Part shown: positions 8,411 through 17,025 of the stretch, piece after piece | Layout: each line of letters starts with the position of its first letter | How positions within the stretch are numbered: position 1 is the first letter of the stretch | Origin: Bacillota bacterium | Lineage (GTDB): Bacteria; Bacillota; Clostridia; DSM-8532 | Direction of reading: 5' to 3' | Assembly: GCA_022702935.2 (NCBI GenBank) | Contig: JAKIML020000093.1 | Location: 1 to 57,755, forward strand | DNA: 57,755 nt | Translations under genes and position numbers: made by a program | Notes under the pieces: generated by a model | The model's input: the letters and a program-made list of their open reading frames with translations, nothing else | What the model was told of the DNA's origin: nothing | The model's database searches: none

Positions 8411-9658
8411 ATGAGATACGCAATCCGTGACCTTTCCCTGGCAGAATCGGGCCGGCAGAAGATAGCTTGGGTAAAGCGCAATATGCCCATTCTTTCCGGT
8501 CTTGAAGAGGAGTTTAAGAAGACCCGGCCCTTTGAGGGCGTCAAGATATCCCTTTCGGTGCACCTGGAGGCAAAGACGGCCTATCTTTCCAAGGTATTTG
8601 CGGCTGGGGGTGCCAAAATGTCTGTAACCGGCAGCAATCCGCTGTCTACCCAGGATGATGTGGCAGCAGGTCTGGTGGCCGACGGCATAGAGGTCTTTGC
8701 ATGGTACAATGCCACAGCCGAGGAGTATGAGAAACATATTGAGATGACTCTGGAGCATGGTCCCAACATTATCATCGATGACGGCGGCGATCTCATTTCC
8801 ATGCTTCATACCAAGCTCAGTCATCTGATTCCCGAGGTATGGGGCGGTTGTGAGGAGACCACCACCGGGATTATCCGGCTGAAGGCCATGGAGCGGGACG
8901 GAGCCCTTAAGGTGCCCATGATGGCTGTTAACGATGCCCAGTGCAAGCATCTTTTTGACAATCGCTACGGAACCGGCCAATCGGTCTGGGATGGCATCAC
9001 CCGCACCACCAACCTCATTGTTGCCGGCAAGACGGTAGTCATCGCGGGCTATGGCTGGTGCGGCAAGGGTGTGGCTTTACGGGCCAAGGGTCTGGGTGCC
9101 AAGGTCGTTGTCACTGAGATTGATCCGGTGAAGGCCATTGAAGCTGTGATGGACGGATTCCAGGTTATGACCATGGATGAGGCGGCGTCCCATGGTGATT
9201 TCTTTATCACTGTCACAGGCTGCGAAAAGGTGATCACGGCCCGGCACTTTACGAAGATGAAGGACGGAGCGATTCTCTGCAATGCCGGACATTTTAACGT
9301 GGAAATAGATATTCCTGAGCTGGAGAGTGTCTCCACCCATATTCAGCAATCTCGGAAGAATATTATGGGCTATACCCTGGCCGATGGACGCACCCTGTAC
9401 CTTTTAGGGGAGGGGCGTCTGGTGAACCTGGCCTGTGGTGACGGGCATCCCGCCGAGATCATGGACATGAGCTTTGCCGTCCAGGCCATGAGCGCTCTCT
9501 ACATCCTCGAAAACAGAGGAAAGCTGGCACCTAAGGTCTTCAATATTCCTGAGACCATTGACAGGACCATTGCCCTAAAGAAGCTTGAAAGCCTGGGCAT
9601 TCAAATTGATACACTGACCGAAGAACAAAAAAGGTATCTGGAAAGCTGGCAATTGTAA
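8411..9658 (+). CDS. ahcY: S-adenosylhomocysteine hydrolase
   Basis: Cytosolic NAD-dependent enzyme converting S-adenosylhomocysteine to adenosine and homocysteine, removing the inhibitor made by methyltransferases. 415 residues, matching the shorter bacterial/archaeal form without the long insert. Substrate-domain motifs HLEAKTAYL, WGGCEETTTG and VNDAQCKHLFDNRYGTGQS are present, and the NAD fold has GYGWCGKG at 213-220. The C-terminus ends ESWQL and not in the eukaryotic KYRY, as in Thermotoga-like enzymes. GGAGGT at 8401-8406 supports ATG 8411; an ATG at 8399 overlaps that SD and is rejected. Confidence 0.95.
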   Translation: MRYAIRDLSLAESGRQKIAWVKRNMPILSGLEEEFKKTRPFEGVKISLSVHLEAKTAYLSKVFAAGGAKMSVTGSNPLSTQDDVAAGLVADGIEVFAWYNATAEEYEKHIEMTLEHGPNIIIDDGGDLISMLHTKLSHLIPEVWGGCEETTTGIIRLKAMERDGALKVPMMAVNDAQCKHLFDNRYGTGQSVWDGITRTTNLIVAGKTVVIAGYGWCGKGVALRAKGLGAKVVVTEIDPVKAIEAVMDGFQVMTMDEAASHGDFFITVTGCEKVITARHFTKMKDGAILCNAGHFNVEIDIPELESVSTHIQQSRKNIMGYTLADGRTLYLLGEGRLVNLACGDGHPAEIMDMSFAVQAMSALYILENRGKLAPKVFNIPETIDRTIALKKLESLGIQIDTLTEEQKRYLESWQL

Positions 9659-9673
9659 AACAGCATAATAACA

Positions 9674-9981
9674 GAGGTCTCCACAATAATGGACCAATAA
9701 CAGAAGGCCATGGGTTCTCATCTGATAAGCCTCCGCAGGAGCAGTTGAATGATGTCATGCGAATATCGCAGCTCGAGTGGGGTAAAAGCGGCCGGATGCC
9801 GCTTTTAGCGGCAGGCGCCTGGCCTGGTCGTTACGCTTCGCTTCACTGCTCGGCTATGCGACCTAGAGGGCGCGATTGCCAGCGCCCCCCGCGAGAGCAA
9901 GATTGAGCATGAACAACTTCCTGCGACGAGGACAGCTGGAAGAGGAGAACACCATGGTCTTTAACTGTTTAAAGACAATCC
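9674..9981. repeat. MITE-like palindromic element, copy A (interrupted)
   Basis: The copy shares long sequence with 52807-52949. Inner arms GGCCATGGGTTCTCATCT (9706-9723) and AGAGGAGAACACCATGGTC (9941-9959) are complementary with few mismatches; inside them CCTCCGCAGGAG pairs with CTTCCTGCGACGAGG. The ends resemble terminal inverted repeats (GGTCTCCACAA on the left, TTTAAAGACAATCC on the right). Its apical loop is interrupted by a 166-bp GC-rich insertion. It lies between the convergent 3' ends of ahcY and the DUF4097 gene. Confidence 0.75.
9743..9908 (+). ncRNA. Structured RNA-like insertion, possibly HEARO/omega-RNA type
   Basis: Comparison with the uninterrupted repeat at 52.8 kb places this 166-bp insertion exactly between GCAGGAGC and ATGA (9909-9912). 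It can form several hairpins: TGCGA/TCGCA, TAAAAGCGGC/GCCGCTTTTA, GGTCG/CGACC and GGGCGC/GCGCCC, closed by GGGG/CCCC and GCTC/GAGC. It contains no ORF. HEARO RNAs (relatives of IsrB/IscB omega RNAs) are known to sit immediately before ATGA or GTGA, which fits; the family assignment itself is from memory of the motif and remains uncertain. Orientation follows the ATGA rule. Confidence 0.5.
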
Positions 9982-9985
9982 ATGC

Positions 9986-11101
9986 CTATCGTTTCTTAAT
10001 GGTGATATTCCCCGAGGAGGTATCGGCTTTGATAAGAACCTCCCCGTTTCCGAAGCTGCCCGAAAGATGCTTCTCTTCTTTGATCTTGTTGGATAAATCA
10101 AAGGCACAACTGATATTCCCCGAACTTACCTGTGAGTCCAGTGTAAAGCCGGTGTCGTCAGGAAGGGTGAGGGTGATGTTCCCGCTTCTGGCCGAGAGTT
10201 GATAGGACTCCAGGGGCTTCAGGGCTGTGATATGGATGTCCCCGGAAGTAGAGGTGATTTGGGCCCCGCCCTCCATATCCTTAAGGTCTACCTTGCCCGA
10301 GCGAATATCGGCGTGTATTTGCTGACCGTGGATTCTTTCACCCGATATATCCCCCGAATTGCTTTCTATAATGATTTGATTGCAGAAGATATCCTTGAGC
10401 TTTGTGCTGCCTGAGGAAGAATGAACATAAAGCTTTTCTTCAAGATTCAGGTTTTCAAGTATCTTATCCCCGGAGTTGGAGTTAATCTCTGCACTTTTTG
10501 CCTTAGCATCAAGCACTGTCATATTCCCGGAAGAACAGGACAGCTTAAGTCCCTTTTGAAGGTTTAAGCCCATGAGCTTTGCATCTCCTGAAGTAATAGC
10601 AATGTTCACATTCTCCAGGGACAGGTCGGAGACTGTAAAGTTTCCCGAAGAACCTTTACCGATCACTTCACCGCTGAAGCTCTCAGGCAGTGTAATATCC
10701 AGTCTGAGGTTATTGGTGGAGAAGGACCAGGTTATAAGGGACTGGCTTTCTCTGGACCGTCTTTCGGAGATGGTGATAACATCCCCCTTCTGGCTGACCC
10801 TCAGGGTGGGTACGGCCCCCTCATTGGTGGTGACAACCCTTCCGCTCAATGAAGCGCTGACCTTATCCGATGGGCCTTTAGTTACATAAGCGTCACATAC
10901 CAGGGTATGAATCTCAATCCTTTTTGCAGAGTCTAAGTCTACTTCTTGAAAAATATCGATCTCATAGGTTTTTCCAAGTCCAAAGGTCATACGGCCCAAT
11001 CCTCCTGCTTTTTTGATGTCGGCCAAAAGCCCCAATGCCAGCATACTCCCTGACACTAAAACAGTGATAAGCAGCCAGGCGGCTATTTTTCTCAGTCTCA
11101 T
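9986..11101 (-). CDS. DUF4097 beta-strand repeat protein (LiaG-like)
   Basis: 371 residues: a membrane anchor at about 7-27, then a right-handed beta-helix-like region built of imperfect 20-residue repeats carrying SGN or SGD turns (SSGNFTV, TSGDAKL, SSGNMTV, NSGDKIL, SSGSTKL, NSGDISG, RSGKVDL, TSGDIHI, RSGNITL, SSGNISC, SSGNITI). This is the DUF4097 architecture, whose members occur in cell-envelope stress operons; no enzyme activity is known. Its start overlaps the stop of the DUF1700 gene by four bases, so the two are coupled. Confidence 0.87.
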   Translation of the reverse strand: MRLRKIAAWLLITVLVSGSMLALGLLADIKKAGGLGRMTFGLGKTYEIDIFQEVDLDSAKRIEIHTLVCDAYVTKGPSDKVSASLSGRVVTTNEGAVPTLRVSQKGDVITISERRSRESQSLITWSFSTNNLRLDITLPESFSGEVIGKGSSGNFTVSDLSLENVNIAITSGDAKLMGLNLQKGLKLSCSSGNMTVLDAKAKSAEINSNSGDKILENLNLEEKLYVHSSSGSTKLKDIFCNQIIIESNSGDISGERIHGQQIHADIRSGKVDLKDMEGGAQITSTSGDIHITALKPLESYQLSARSGNITLTLPDDTGFTLDSQVSSGNISCAFDLSNKIKEEKHLSGSFGNGEVLIKADTSSGNITIKKR

Positions 11102-11679
11102 GATCCCTGTCTCCCAAAAAGTATTCTAAGATTCCAATGAATGTAACGACCCAATGCCTTGAAACTCCAGCGGGTCATGGCCAAACAGCCCATGCCAAGC
11201 AACAGGCCCAGGGCTAATGAAAATACCGAGGCCGAAATAACCGTTAAGAAGGAAAGCTGGCCATGCGCAAACAGACCGAAGGGAAAGCGGAAGGTGAAAA
11301 AGGCTCCGCCAAGGATAGCAATGCCACTTACGCTCAGGCCTATTGCCGCACCCCATAATCCTATCAACAGACCCAGGCCACCCAAAGCAGGGCCCAGCAC
11401 CACGACCAGATTAAAGAACAGCAGCCCGAGGCCCTTCATGCAAAAGCCCAGAAAGCTCGCTTTTCTGGGACGGCTTTGGATGAAGCCCATTCTGCTTTTT
11501 TCGGCATAGGCTACGGTAACCGGATCTCCCAGCTCCTGGGCAATCTCTTCCTCGGTCCGGCCTTTCGCCATACCCGAACGGAAAATCTCCTGGTAATGGC
11601 TCATAATATCGGCCTTGACATTGCCTGGAAGCCCCTCCAGGGCGTCGTACAGGGTCATCAGAAACTGTGTCTTGTCCAT
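11098..11679 (-). CDS. DUF1700 (HAAS domain) membrane protein
   Basis: 193 residues. The N-terminal 60 residues match the HAAS/DUF1700 helical domain (MDKTQFLMTLYDALEGLP with EIFRSGMAKGRTEEEIAQELGDP), followed by three or four hydrophobic segments. HAAS proteins normally sit next to a PadR regulator and a DUF4097 partner; the DUF4097 gene follows with a four-base overlap but no PadR gene precedes it here. ATG at 11679 is chosen because AGGTGG lies five bases upstream; the two preceding GTG codons are part of that site. Confidence 0.85.
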   Translation of the reverse strand: MDKTQFLMTLYDALEGLPGNVKADIMSHYQEIFRSGMAKGRTEEEIAQELGDPVTVAYAEKSRMGFIQSRPRKASFLGFCMKGLGLLFFNLVVVLGPALGGLGLLIGLWGAAIGLSVSGIAILGGAFFTFRFPFGLFAHGQLSFLTVISASVFSLALGLLLGMGCLAMTRWSFKALGRYIHWNLRILFGRQGS

Positions 11680-11715
11680 AAACACCACCTGGTCAATTTT
11701 GTGAAATCCACTAGG

Positions 11716-11744
11716 ACTATATCAAACTGCGAGGGCGTATACAA
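11716..11744 (-). promoter_or_regulatory. Promoter of the DUF1700-DUF4097 operon
   Basis: On the minus strand TTGTAT (11739-11744) and TATAGT (11716-11721) are 17 bp apart, 37 bp upstream of the start codon. Confidence 0.6.
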
Positions 11745-11796
11745 GGGACTTTGCCGTAGTTTAATGATCCTCTAATGAATTTCTAATAAGTGGTGT

Positions 11797-12993
11797 TTAT
11801 TCCTTGGTCTGCCGTGAGGAATAGAGGGTGATCTGATTACGTCCCTTCTGCTTGGACATATAAAGGGCCTTGTCAGCAGCTTCAATGAGCAGCCCCGAGG
11901 AACCGGCATCCTCGGGATAGCTGGCAATGCCTATAGAAACAGTGAACTGAGGGGATGACTTGCATTGAACAAGCTGCCGGAATCGTTCGGCAATGAGATA
12001 GGCCTTAGCAGGACTGGTACCGGGCAGGAGTACAATAAACTCATCGCCGCCAAACCGACCCACAATATCGTCATTTCTGAAGGAGGTCTTAGCCAGATTG
12101 GCCACGGTTCTGATACACCGATCGCCGATTTGATGTCCCAGGTTGTCATTGATCTGCTTGAACTTGTCAATATCAAACATAAGCACCGACAGATTACCCC
12201 GCGGTGTACGTTCCAGCAGGGACTCCAGGGTCCTGATGACCTCGGACTTCACGTAAAGCCCGGTCATGCTGTCGGTTTTTGAGATTTCCAACAGCTTTCT
12301 GTTGGAGCGTTCAATCTCCTCGACACGACGCAGGACTTCAGCATGGATGGAGGCGTTCATACGATCCAGGGTCTCCTTGTTGGCGCGGTAGTCCTTGTAT
12401 AGAGCCCCTAAAGCATTCTTATGAACATAGGATGTGCACAGGACATAGCCCACAGCCATAATGAGCACGGTTTCCAGGGTGGGTTCCTGGAGCCACAACC
12501 AGACCCCCTGGCCTGTGGACAGCATAAAGAGTCCTATATGGAGAAGCATTTTCGGCTTGTTCCCCTGAATGACATAATGAAAAATCAGGGCGCATTGGAT
12601 GAGCACCAAACCAAAAGCCAGACAGCACAGGATATGATACCCTGTCTGGTATAAGGGGGAGCTGCTCAGGGACAGAGCAGTTATGAGCATAACAAAGGGA
12701 AGCAGATAGAAAACCTTTATGGCTTTAGACTTATCGGGGAGCAACAAGACAAGGGTGCACAAAAGGATGAGGAAAAGATGTCCCAGGACCATCAGGCGCG
12801 ATGCGCTTTCCCACTGATAGGTGGCCGTAAAGAAAGCAATTATGGTCAGGATAAGGGGAAGTATAAAGATAAAGCCAAAGGCCCGCAGGCTTGCGGGCTG
12901 ATGGCGCAGCAGCAGGGCATTGGTGAAAAGATAGGACGAGAAGATAAGCACCACCACAAGCAAAATCTGATGTTCCAGGCTCAAAAAAAGCAT
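11797..12993 (-). CDS. Membrane diguanylate cyclase (GGDEF)
   Basis: 398 residues: seven or eight hydrophobic helices over the first 200 residues, a short coiled-coil linker (about 205-240), and a C-terminal GGDEF domain that makes cyclic di-GMP from two GTP. The signature GGDEF is intact at 315-319, and five residues before it is RNDD, an RxxD inhibitory site for product feedback. The membrane part has no named sensor fold that I recognise. It stands alone, upstream of the DUF1700 operon, which has its own promoter. Confidence 0.92.
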   Translation of the reverse strand: MLFLSLEHQILLVVVLIFSSYLFTNALLLRHQPASLRAFGFIFILPLILTIIAFFTATYQWESASRLMVLGHLFLILLCTLVLLLPDKSKAIKVFYLLPFVMLITALSLSSSPLYQTGYHILCCLAFGLVLIQCALIFHYVIQGNKPKMLLHIGLFMLSTGQGVWLWLQEPTLETVLIMAVGYVLCTSYVHKNALGALYKDYRANKETLDRMNASIHAEVLRRVEEIERSNRKLLEISKTDSMTGLYVKSEVIRTLESLLERTPRGNLSVLMFDIDKFKQINDNLGHQIGDRCIRTVANLAKTSFRNDDIVGRFGGDEFIVLLPGTSPAKAYLIAERFRQLVQCKSSPQFTVSIGIASYPEDAGSSGLLIEAADKALYMSKQKGRNQITLYSSRQTKE

Positions 12994-13202
12994 AGGGCGC
13001 CCCCCAGTCAGAGTCTCGTTTTAGAAAATAATTCACATTGGTTATTTCAATATCTTACCATAAGCAAATCGTCATGAGAAGGGCAACTCAGCCATACAAT
13101 CCGTTCAGGTTTATAAAGGAAGGCGTTGACTTCTGTGCGTAAAGGTATAAGATAGCAGTAAAAAGAAAAAATACCTTGTATATGACAAGGGAGGGATTTA
13201 TC

Positions 13203-14516
13203 ATGGCATCACCTGCCGGAAAGACTACGGCAGAGAAGCTTGCTGTAAAAAATGGCATAACCTTTTATCGCATCAACTCTGATAAATTTAAGACCACACG
13301 TGTAGACCTGTTTTTTGTTGACCGCCTTCAAAAAGAAAGAGCCAGCGGCAACGCCCTGCTGCCTGCAATGATGAAGCGCGGCTGCAAGAGCTTTCCCAGT
13401 GTCAAGGAACTGGAGCTGGAACTGGAAAGGCTCTATGGCGCCGATTTGGACGGTGGCATTATTAAAAAGGGTGAAATGCAGTTCATAGGTTTTCATATGT
13501 CCCATATCAATGACAAATATACCTTTGGAAATGAAAAGCTCTTTGACGAATGTAGCAAGCTTTTGCTCTGCATGCTGGAAAACCCGCTGGTGGAGGAGGA
13601 CGGGTTTAAACGGTCACTGTTTGCCCAGGAGCGGGACAACCTGGTGAACTATATTCGCAGCCGGGTCAATGACAAGATGCGCTTCTCCTTCTCACGTTGC
13701 ATTGAGGAGATGTGTGCCGGAGAGCCCTATGCCATTCCTGAGGACGGAACCGAGGAGGACGCCCTGCTTCTGACACCCCAAAATACCTATGCCCTGTATG
13801 GGGAGATGATGAAAACCTATCCTGCCTATGTCTATATTTCGGGACAGGTAGATGACGCAAGTGTGCAGCGATTCATTGATGCTTTCCCGGTGTCGGGGAG
13901 GGACGGAATTAAGAAGGTGGAGCCAGTTTGCGCCCAAAAAGAGGTTATAGATGTCAAGCGTGTGGACGAGAGCATGGAAATCAGTCAGGGTAAGCTCTGT
14001 ATGGGCTTTCGGACCCATGTTGAGCCCACCTCGCCCGATTATTTTCCCTTGGTTGTGCTCAACGGCATACTGGGCGGTGATCCCCACTCCAAGCTCTTCC
14101 AGAACGTGCGCGAGAAAGCGAGCCTGGCCTATTACGCCCAGTCGGTCATTGAAAAATACAAGGGTCTTCTGGTGATCATGAGCGGAATTGAAGCCAGTAA
14201 CCGGAATAAAGCCGAGGAGATTATCCTCAAGCAAGTCGAGGACATCAAGAAGGGCAGCATATCCCAGGACGAGATAAAAGCCACCTTAAGCTCGCTGGAA
14301 ACGGGAATGAAATCCATGCAGGACAGCCAGGGGGCCATTGTGGACTTCTTCATGAGCCAGCATCTCACCGAGAGCGGGGAGGATTTTGAATCCATGATCG
14401 AGAAGTTCAAGGCCGTGACCATTGATGAGGTGGTGCGTGTTGCCCAGAAGGTTCAGCTTGATACGGTGTACTTTCTTAAGCCAAATGGCAATAACAGCGG
14501 GGAGGGAGCCAAATGA
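13203..14516 (+). CDS. ymfF: M16 family peptidase-like protein, non-catalytic partner (YmfF type)
   Basis: 437 residues with the M16 metallopeptidase fold (RVDLFFVDRL start, VREKASLAYYAQS C-terminal segment) but no HxxEH zinc motif, so it should be the inactive half of a heterodimer. The following gene, overlapping by four bases, encodes the active half. This pair matches Bacillus YmfF/YmfH, which databases link by neighbourhood to EF-P 5-aminopentanol modification; the substrate is not established. GGGAGG lies before ATG 13203; an upstream TTG at 13176 lacks an SD. Confidence 0.85.
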   Translation: MASPAGKTTAEKLAVKNGITFYRINSDKFKTTRVDLFFVDRLQKERASGNALLPAMMKRGCKSFPSVKELELELERLYGADLDGGIIKKGEMQFIGFHMSHINDKYTFGNEKLFDECSKLLLCMLENPLVEEDGFKRSLFAQERDNLVNYIRSRVNDKMRFSFSRCIEEMCAGEPYAIPEDGTEEDALLLTPQNTYALYGEMMKTYPAYVYISGQVDDASVQRFIDAFPVSGRDGIKKVEPVCAQKEVIDVKRVDESMEISQGKLCMGFRTHVEPTSPDYFPLVVLNGILGGDPHSKLFQNVREKASLAYYAQSVIEKYKGLLVIMSGIEASNRNKAEEIILKQVEDIKKGSISQDEIKATLSSLETGMKSMQDSQGAIVDFFMSQHLTESGEDFESMIEKFKAVTIDEVVRVAQKVQLDTVYFLKPNGNNSGEGAK

Positions 14517-15793
14517 AATATTCAACCATAAACTATGAGCATCTGGGGGAAACCCTCTATGAGTACCGGCATGAGAGCGGGCTTAAGTGCCTGCTGGTCA
14601 GGAAGCCGGGCTATAATAAAAAGTCGGCCATGTTCGGCACCCATTACGGCTCCATTGATAATATCTTCAAGGTTCAGGGCGGGGATAAGGAGATTGAGGT
14701 TCCCGACGGTATTGCCCACTTCCTGGAGCACAAGCTCTTTGAGCAGGAGGACGGAAACATGCTGGATAAGTTCTCCCGTTTGGGCGCGTCCCCCAATGCC
14801 TTTACCTCCTTTAACCAGACGGTATACTTTTTCTCCTGCACCGATCTTTTTGAGGAGAATTTCAAGCTTCTGTTGGACTATGTTCAAAAGCCCTGGTTGA
14901 CTGATGAAAATGTGGAGAAGGAAAAGGGGATCATCGGTCAGGAGATCCGCATGTATGAGGATAATGCGGATTGGCGTGTGTTCTTTAATCTCCTTGACTG
15001 CCTCTATGTCAATCATCCCGTCAAGCTTGAGATTGCGGGCTCAGTGGAGAGCATTGCCAAGATAACCAAGGAGCTTCTTTACGACTGCTATCATACCTTC
15101 TATTCTCCTTCCAACATGGTGGTGGTTGTGGTGGGAGATCTGGATCCCGACACGGTATTTTCCATGGTGGATGAAAAGATTCATTTCAGGGACAAAGGGA
15201 CAGTCGAGAAGAAATACCCTGAGGAACCGCATCATCTCAACAAGGACTATAAGGAGCAGAAGCTGGCCGTTTCCATGCCGCTGTTTTATATGGGCATCAA
15301 GGATAATGTAAGAGTTACGGGCAGCGACATCATCAAGCGGCGTATTGCTCTGGGCATAGTTCTGACTGAAGCCATGGGCCGAACCTCGGATCTCTATACC
15401 CGTCTCTATGATGAGGGACTCATCAATGATTCCTTCCGCTTTGAGGCTTCGGTGGAACAGGAATATGGTTTTGTGGCCTGGGGCGGGCAATCCCCCGATC
15501 CTAAGAAGACGGCGGGTATCATTTCTGAAGCCCTTCAGACATTGACCACCCAGGGAATAAGTCAGGAAGCCTTTGATCGTATTAAGCGCGCTCACCGGGG
15601 GATGTTCATCAGAAGCCTCAACTCGGTGGACAATATAGCGCGGGAGATGATGGATTCCTTCTTTAATGCCACAAGCTATCTGGATACGGGACGAATTTAT
15701 GAGGAACTGGATCTGGACTATGTCAACAGAGTGCTCCATGAGGTGTTCAAAGGTTCTCCGGCCTTATCGGTCATCCTGCCCCAGCAAGACTGA
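14513..15793 (+). CDS. ymfH: M16 family zinc peptidase, catalytic partner (YmfH type)
   Basis: 426 residues with the inverted zinc motif HxxEH at His69, Glu72 and His73 (AHFLEHKLF), and a downstream Glu in GQEIRMYE (about 144-149) as the third ligand candidate. GRTSDLYTRLYDEGL and VAWGGQSPD belong to the C-terminal half that completes the M16 clam-shell. Probable cytoplasmic peptidase acting with the preceding subunit; translation is coupled through ATGA. Confidence 0.9.
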   Translation: MKYSTINYEHLGETLYEYRHESGLKCLLVRKPGYNKKSAMFGTHYGSIDNIFKVQGGDKEIEVPDGIAHFLEHKLFEQEDGNMLDKFSRLGASPNAFTSFNQTVYFFSCTDLFEENFKLLLDYVQKPWLTDENVEKEKGIIGQEIRMYEDNADWRVFFNLLDCLYVNHPVKLEIAGSVESIAKITKELLYDCYHTFYSPSNMVVVVVGDLDPDTVFSMVDEKIHFRDKGTVEKKYPEEPHHLNKDYKEQKLAVSMPLFYMGIKDNVRVTGSDIIKRRIALGIVLTEAMGRTSDLYTRLYDEGLINDSFRFEASVEQEYGFVAWGGQSPDPKKTAGIISEALQTLTTQGISQEAFDRIKRAHRGMFIRSLNSVDNIAREMMDSFFNATSYLDTGRIYEELDLDYVNRVLHEVFKGSPALSVILPQQD

Positions 15794-15811
15794 TCTCTGT
15801 CAAATTCAATT

Positions 15812-15839
15812 TTGGGTTTTGCGTAATTTATGGTAGAAT
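15812..15839 (+). promoter_or_regulatory. Promoter of lgt
   Basis: TTGGGT (15812-15817) and TAGAAT (15834-15839) with 16 bp between, the -10 preceded by TGG as an extended element. Confidence 0.55.
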
Positions 15840-15877
15840 AAAAAAGCTGAGTAAAAATGAATTGGAGGTTATAGCGT

Positions 15878-16957
15878 ATGGGGGCCGATTTTATTGAATT
15901 TCCCAAGCTGGGCATACATCTGGATGTCAGTCCGGTGGCCTTCACCATAGGGAATATCGAGGTTAGATGGTATGGCATTGTTATCGCCTTGGGTATTATG
16001 ATAGCCTTAACCCTGGCCTTAAGACAATCCAAACATTTTAATATCAAGGAAGACGATCTTTTGGATATGTTCCTGTGGGCCCTGCCCGTTTCCATTATTT
16101 TTGCCAGACTTTTCTTTGTGATATTTACCTGGGATCAGTATAAGAACAATCTCATTGAAATTGTAAGGATATGGCATGGAGGGCTGGCCATTTATGGCGC
16201 CATCATCGGGGCCGTCCTCACGGCTTACTTCTTCACAAGGGCCAGAAAGATCAACACCCTGGATCTCTGTGATTTTGCCGTGGTATATCTACCCTTGGCT
16301 CAGGCCATTGGCCGCTGGGGCAACTTCTTCAATCAGGAGCTCTACGGCTCCAATACCGACCTGCCCTGGGGCATGACGGGCAACAGAATTCAAGCCTATC
16401 CCGATCCGGGGGTTGACGGAAGTTTACTGGTTCACCCCACCTTCCTCTATGAATCCCTCATGAACCTTGTGGTCTTCTTCATTCTCTTAAGAATCCGCAA
16501 GAACCGCAAAGTCAGGGGCAGCGTTCTGGCTTCCTACCTGATGTTCTACAGCCTGGTGCGATTCCTGCTGGAATTTTTAAGAGTGGATGAGTTTGGTTCC
16601 GAGAATGTTCGCTATAATCAGGTCTTTGCAGCCCTCGTCTTTATTGGTGCTCTGATTTGGATTATCCTCCTTTTCAGACGCTCCCAAAAAGAGGAGCCTG
16701 TGGATGAGGTTCTGGCACCGAGCCCCTATGCGGATGTGCTGGAGTCCCTGAATGAGGCACATGAAACTGACAATCTTGAAGATAAGACTGAGTCGAAGGA
16801 GACGGATGAAACCGAGAGTGTATCCCAAACCTCTCAGCCTGAACCTGAGAACCCTTCGGAGGCGCCCGATAATTCAACAGAGGGGACTTTAAAAACCTCT
16901 GAGGAATCGGAGAACCATAATGAGGAAACTGACAGTATAACAGTGGATGAACAATAA
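15878..16957 (+). CDS. lgt: Prolipoprotein diacylglyceryl transferase with acidic tail
   Basis: Inner-membrane enzyme that transfers diacylglycerol from phosphatidylglycerol to the lipobox Cys of prelipoproteins. The core of about 270 residues has seven membrane segments and the Lgt signature GRWGNFFNQELYG at 145-157. It is 359 residues long, about 80-90 more than usual: after the last membrane segment comes a Glu/Ser/Thr/Pro-rich, low-complexity tail, probably cytoplasmic and disordered. TTGGAGG precedes the ATG. A terminator follows the stop, so lgt is probably monocistronic. Confidence 0.94.
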   Translation: MGADFIEFPKLGIHLDVSPVAFTIGNIEVRWYGIVIALGIMIALTLALRQSKHFNIKEDDLLDMFLWALPVSIIFARLFFVIFTWDQYKNNLIEIVRIWHGGLAIYGAIIGAVLTAYFFTRARKINTLDLCDFAVVYLPLAQAIGRWGNFFNQELYGSNTDLPWGMTGNRIQAYPDPGVDGSLLVHPTFLYESLMNLVVFFILLRIRKNRKVRGSVLASYLMFYSLVRFLLEFLRVDEFGSENVRYNQVFAALVFIGALIWIILLFRRSQKEEPVDEVLAPSPYADVLESLNEAHETDNLEDKTESKETDETESVSQTSQPEPENPSEAPDNSTEGTLKTSEESENHNEETDSITVDEQ

Positions 16958-16963
16958 AAGCAC

Positions 16964-17003
16964 AGCGGCAGAAGAGGTGGGGAAATCCGCCTCTTTTTCC
17001 GCT
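16964..17003 (+). terminator. Rho-independent terminator after lgt
   Basis: AGAGGTGG/CCGCCTCT arms (one G-U pair) are followed by five T residues and bracketed by AGCGG/CCGCT. Confidence 0.8.
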
Positions 17004-17025
17004 AAAGGTAAAGTAAGGATGATTT

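Noticed and set aside
9876-10202. Plus-strand frame across the end of the DUF4097 gene
   Set aside because: It overlaps the repeat element and the opposite strand of a well-supported gene, with no SD or known domain.
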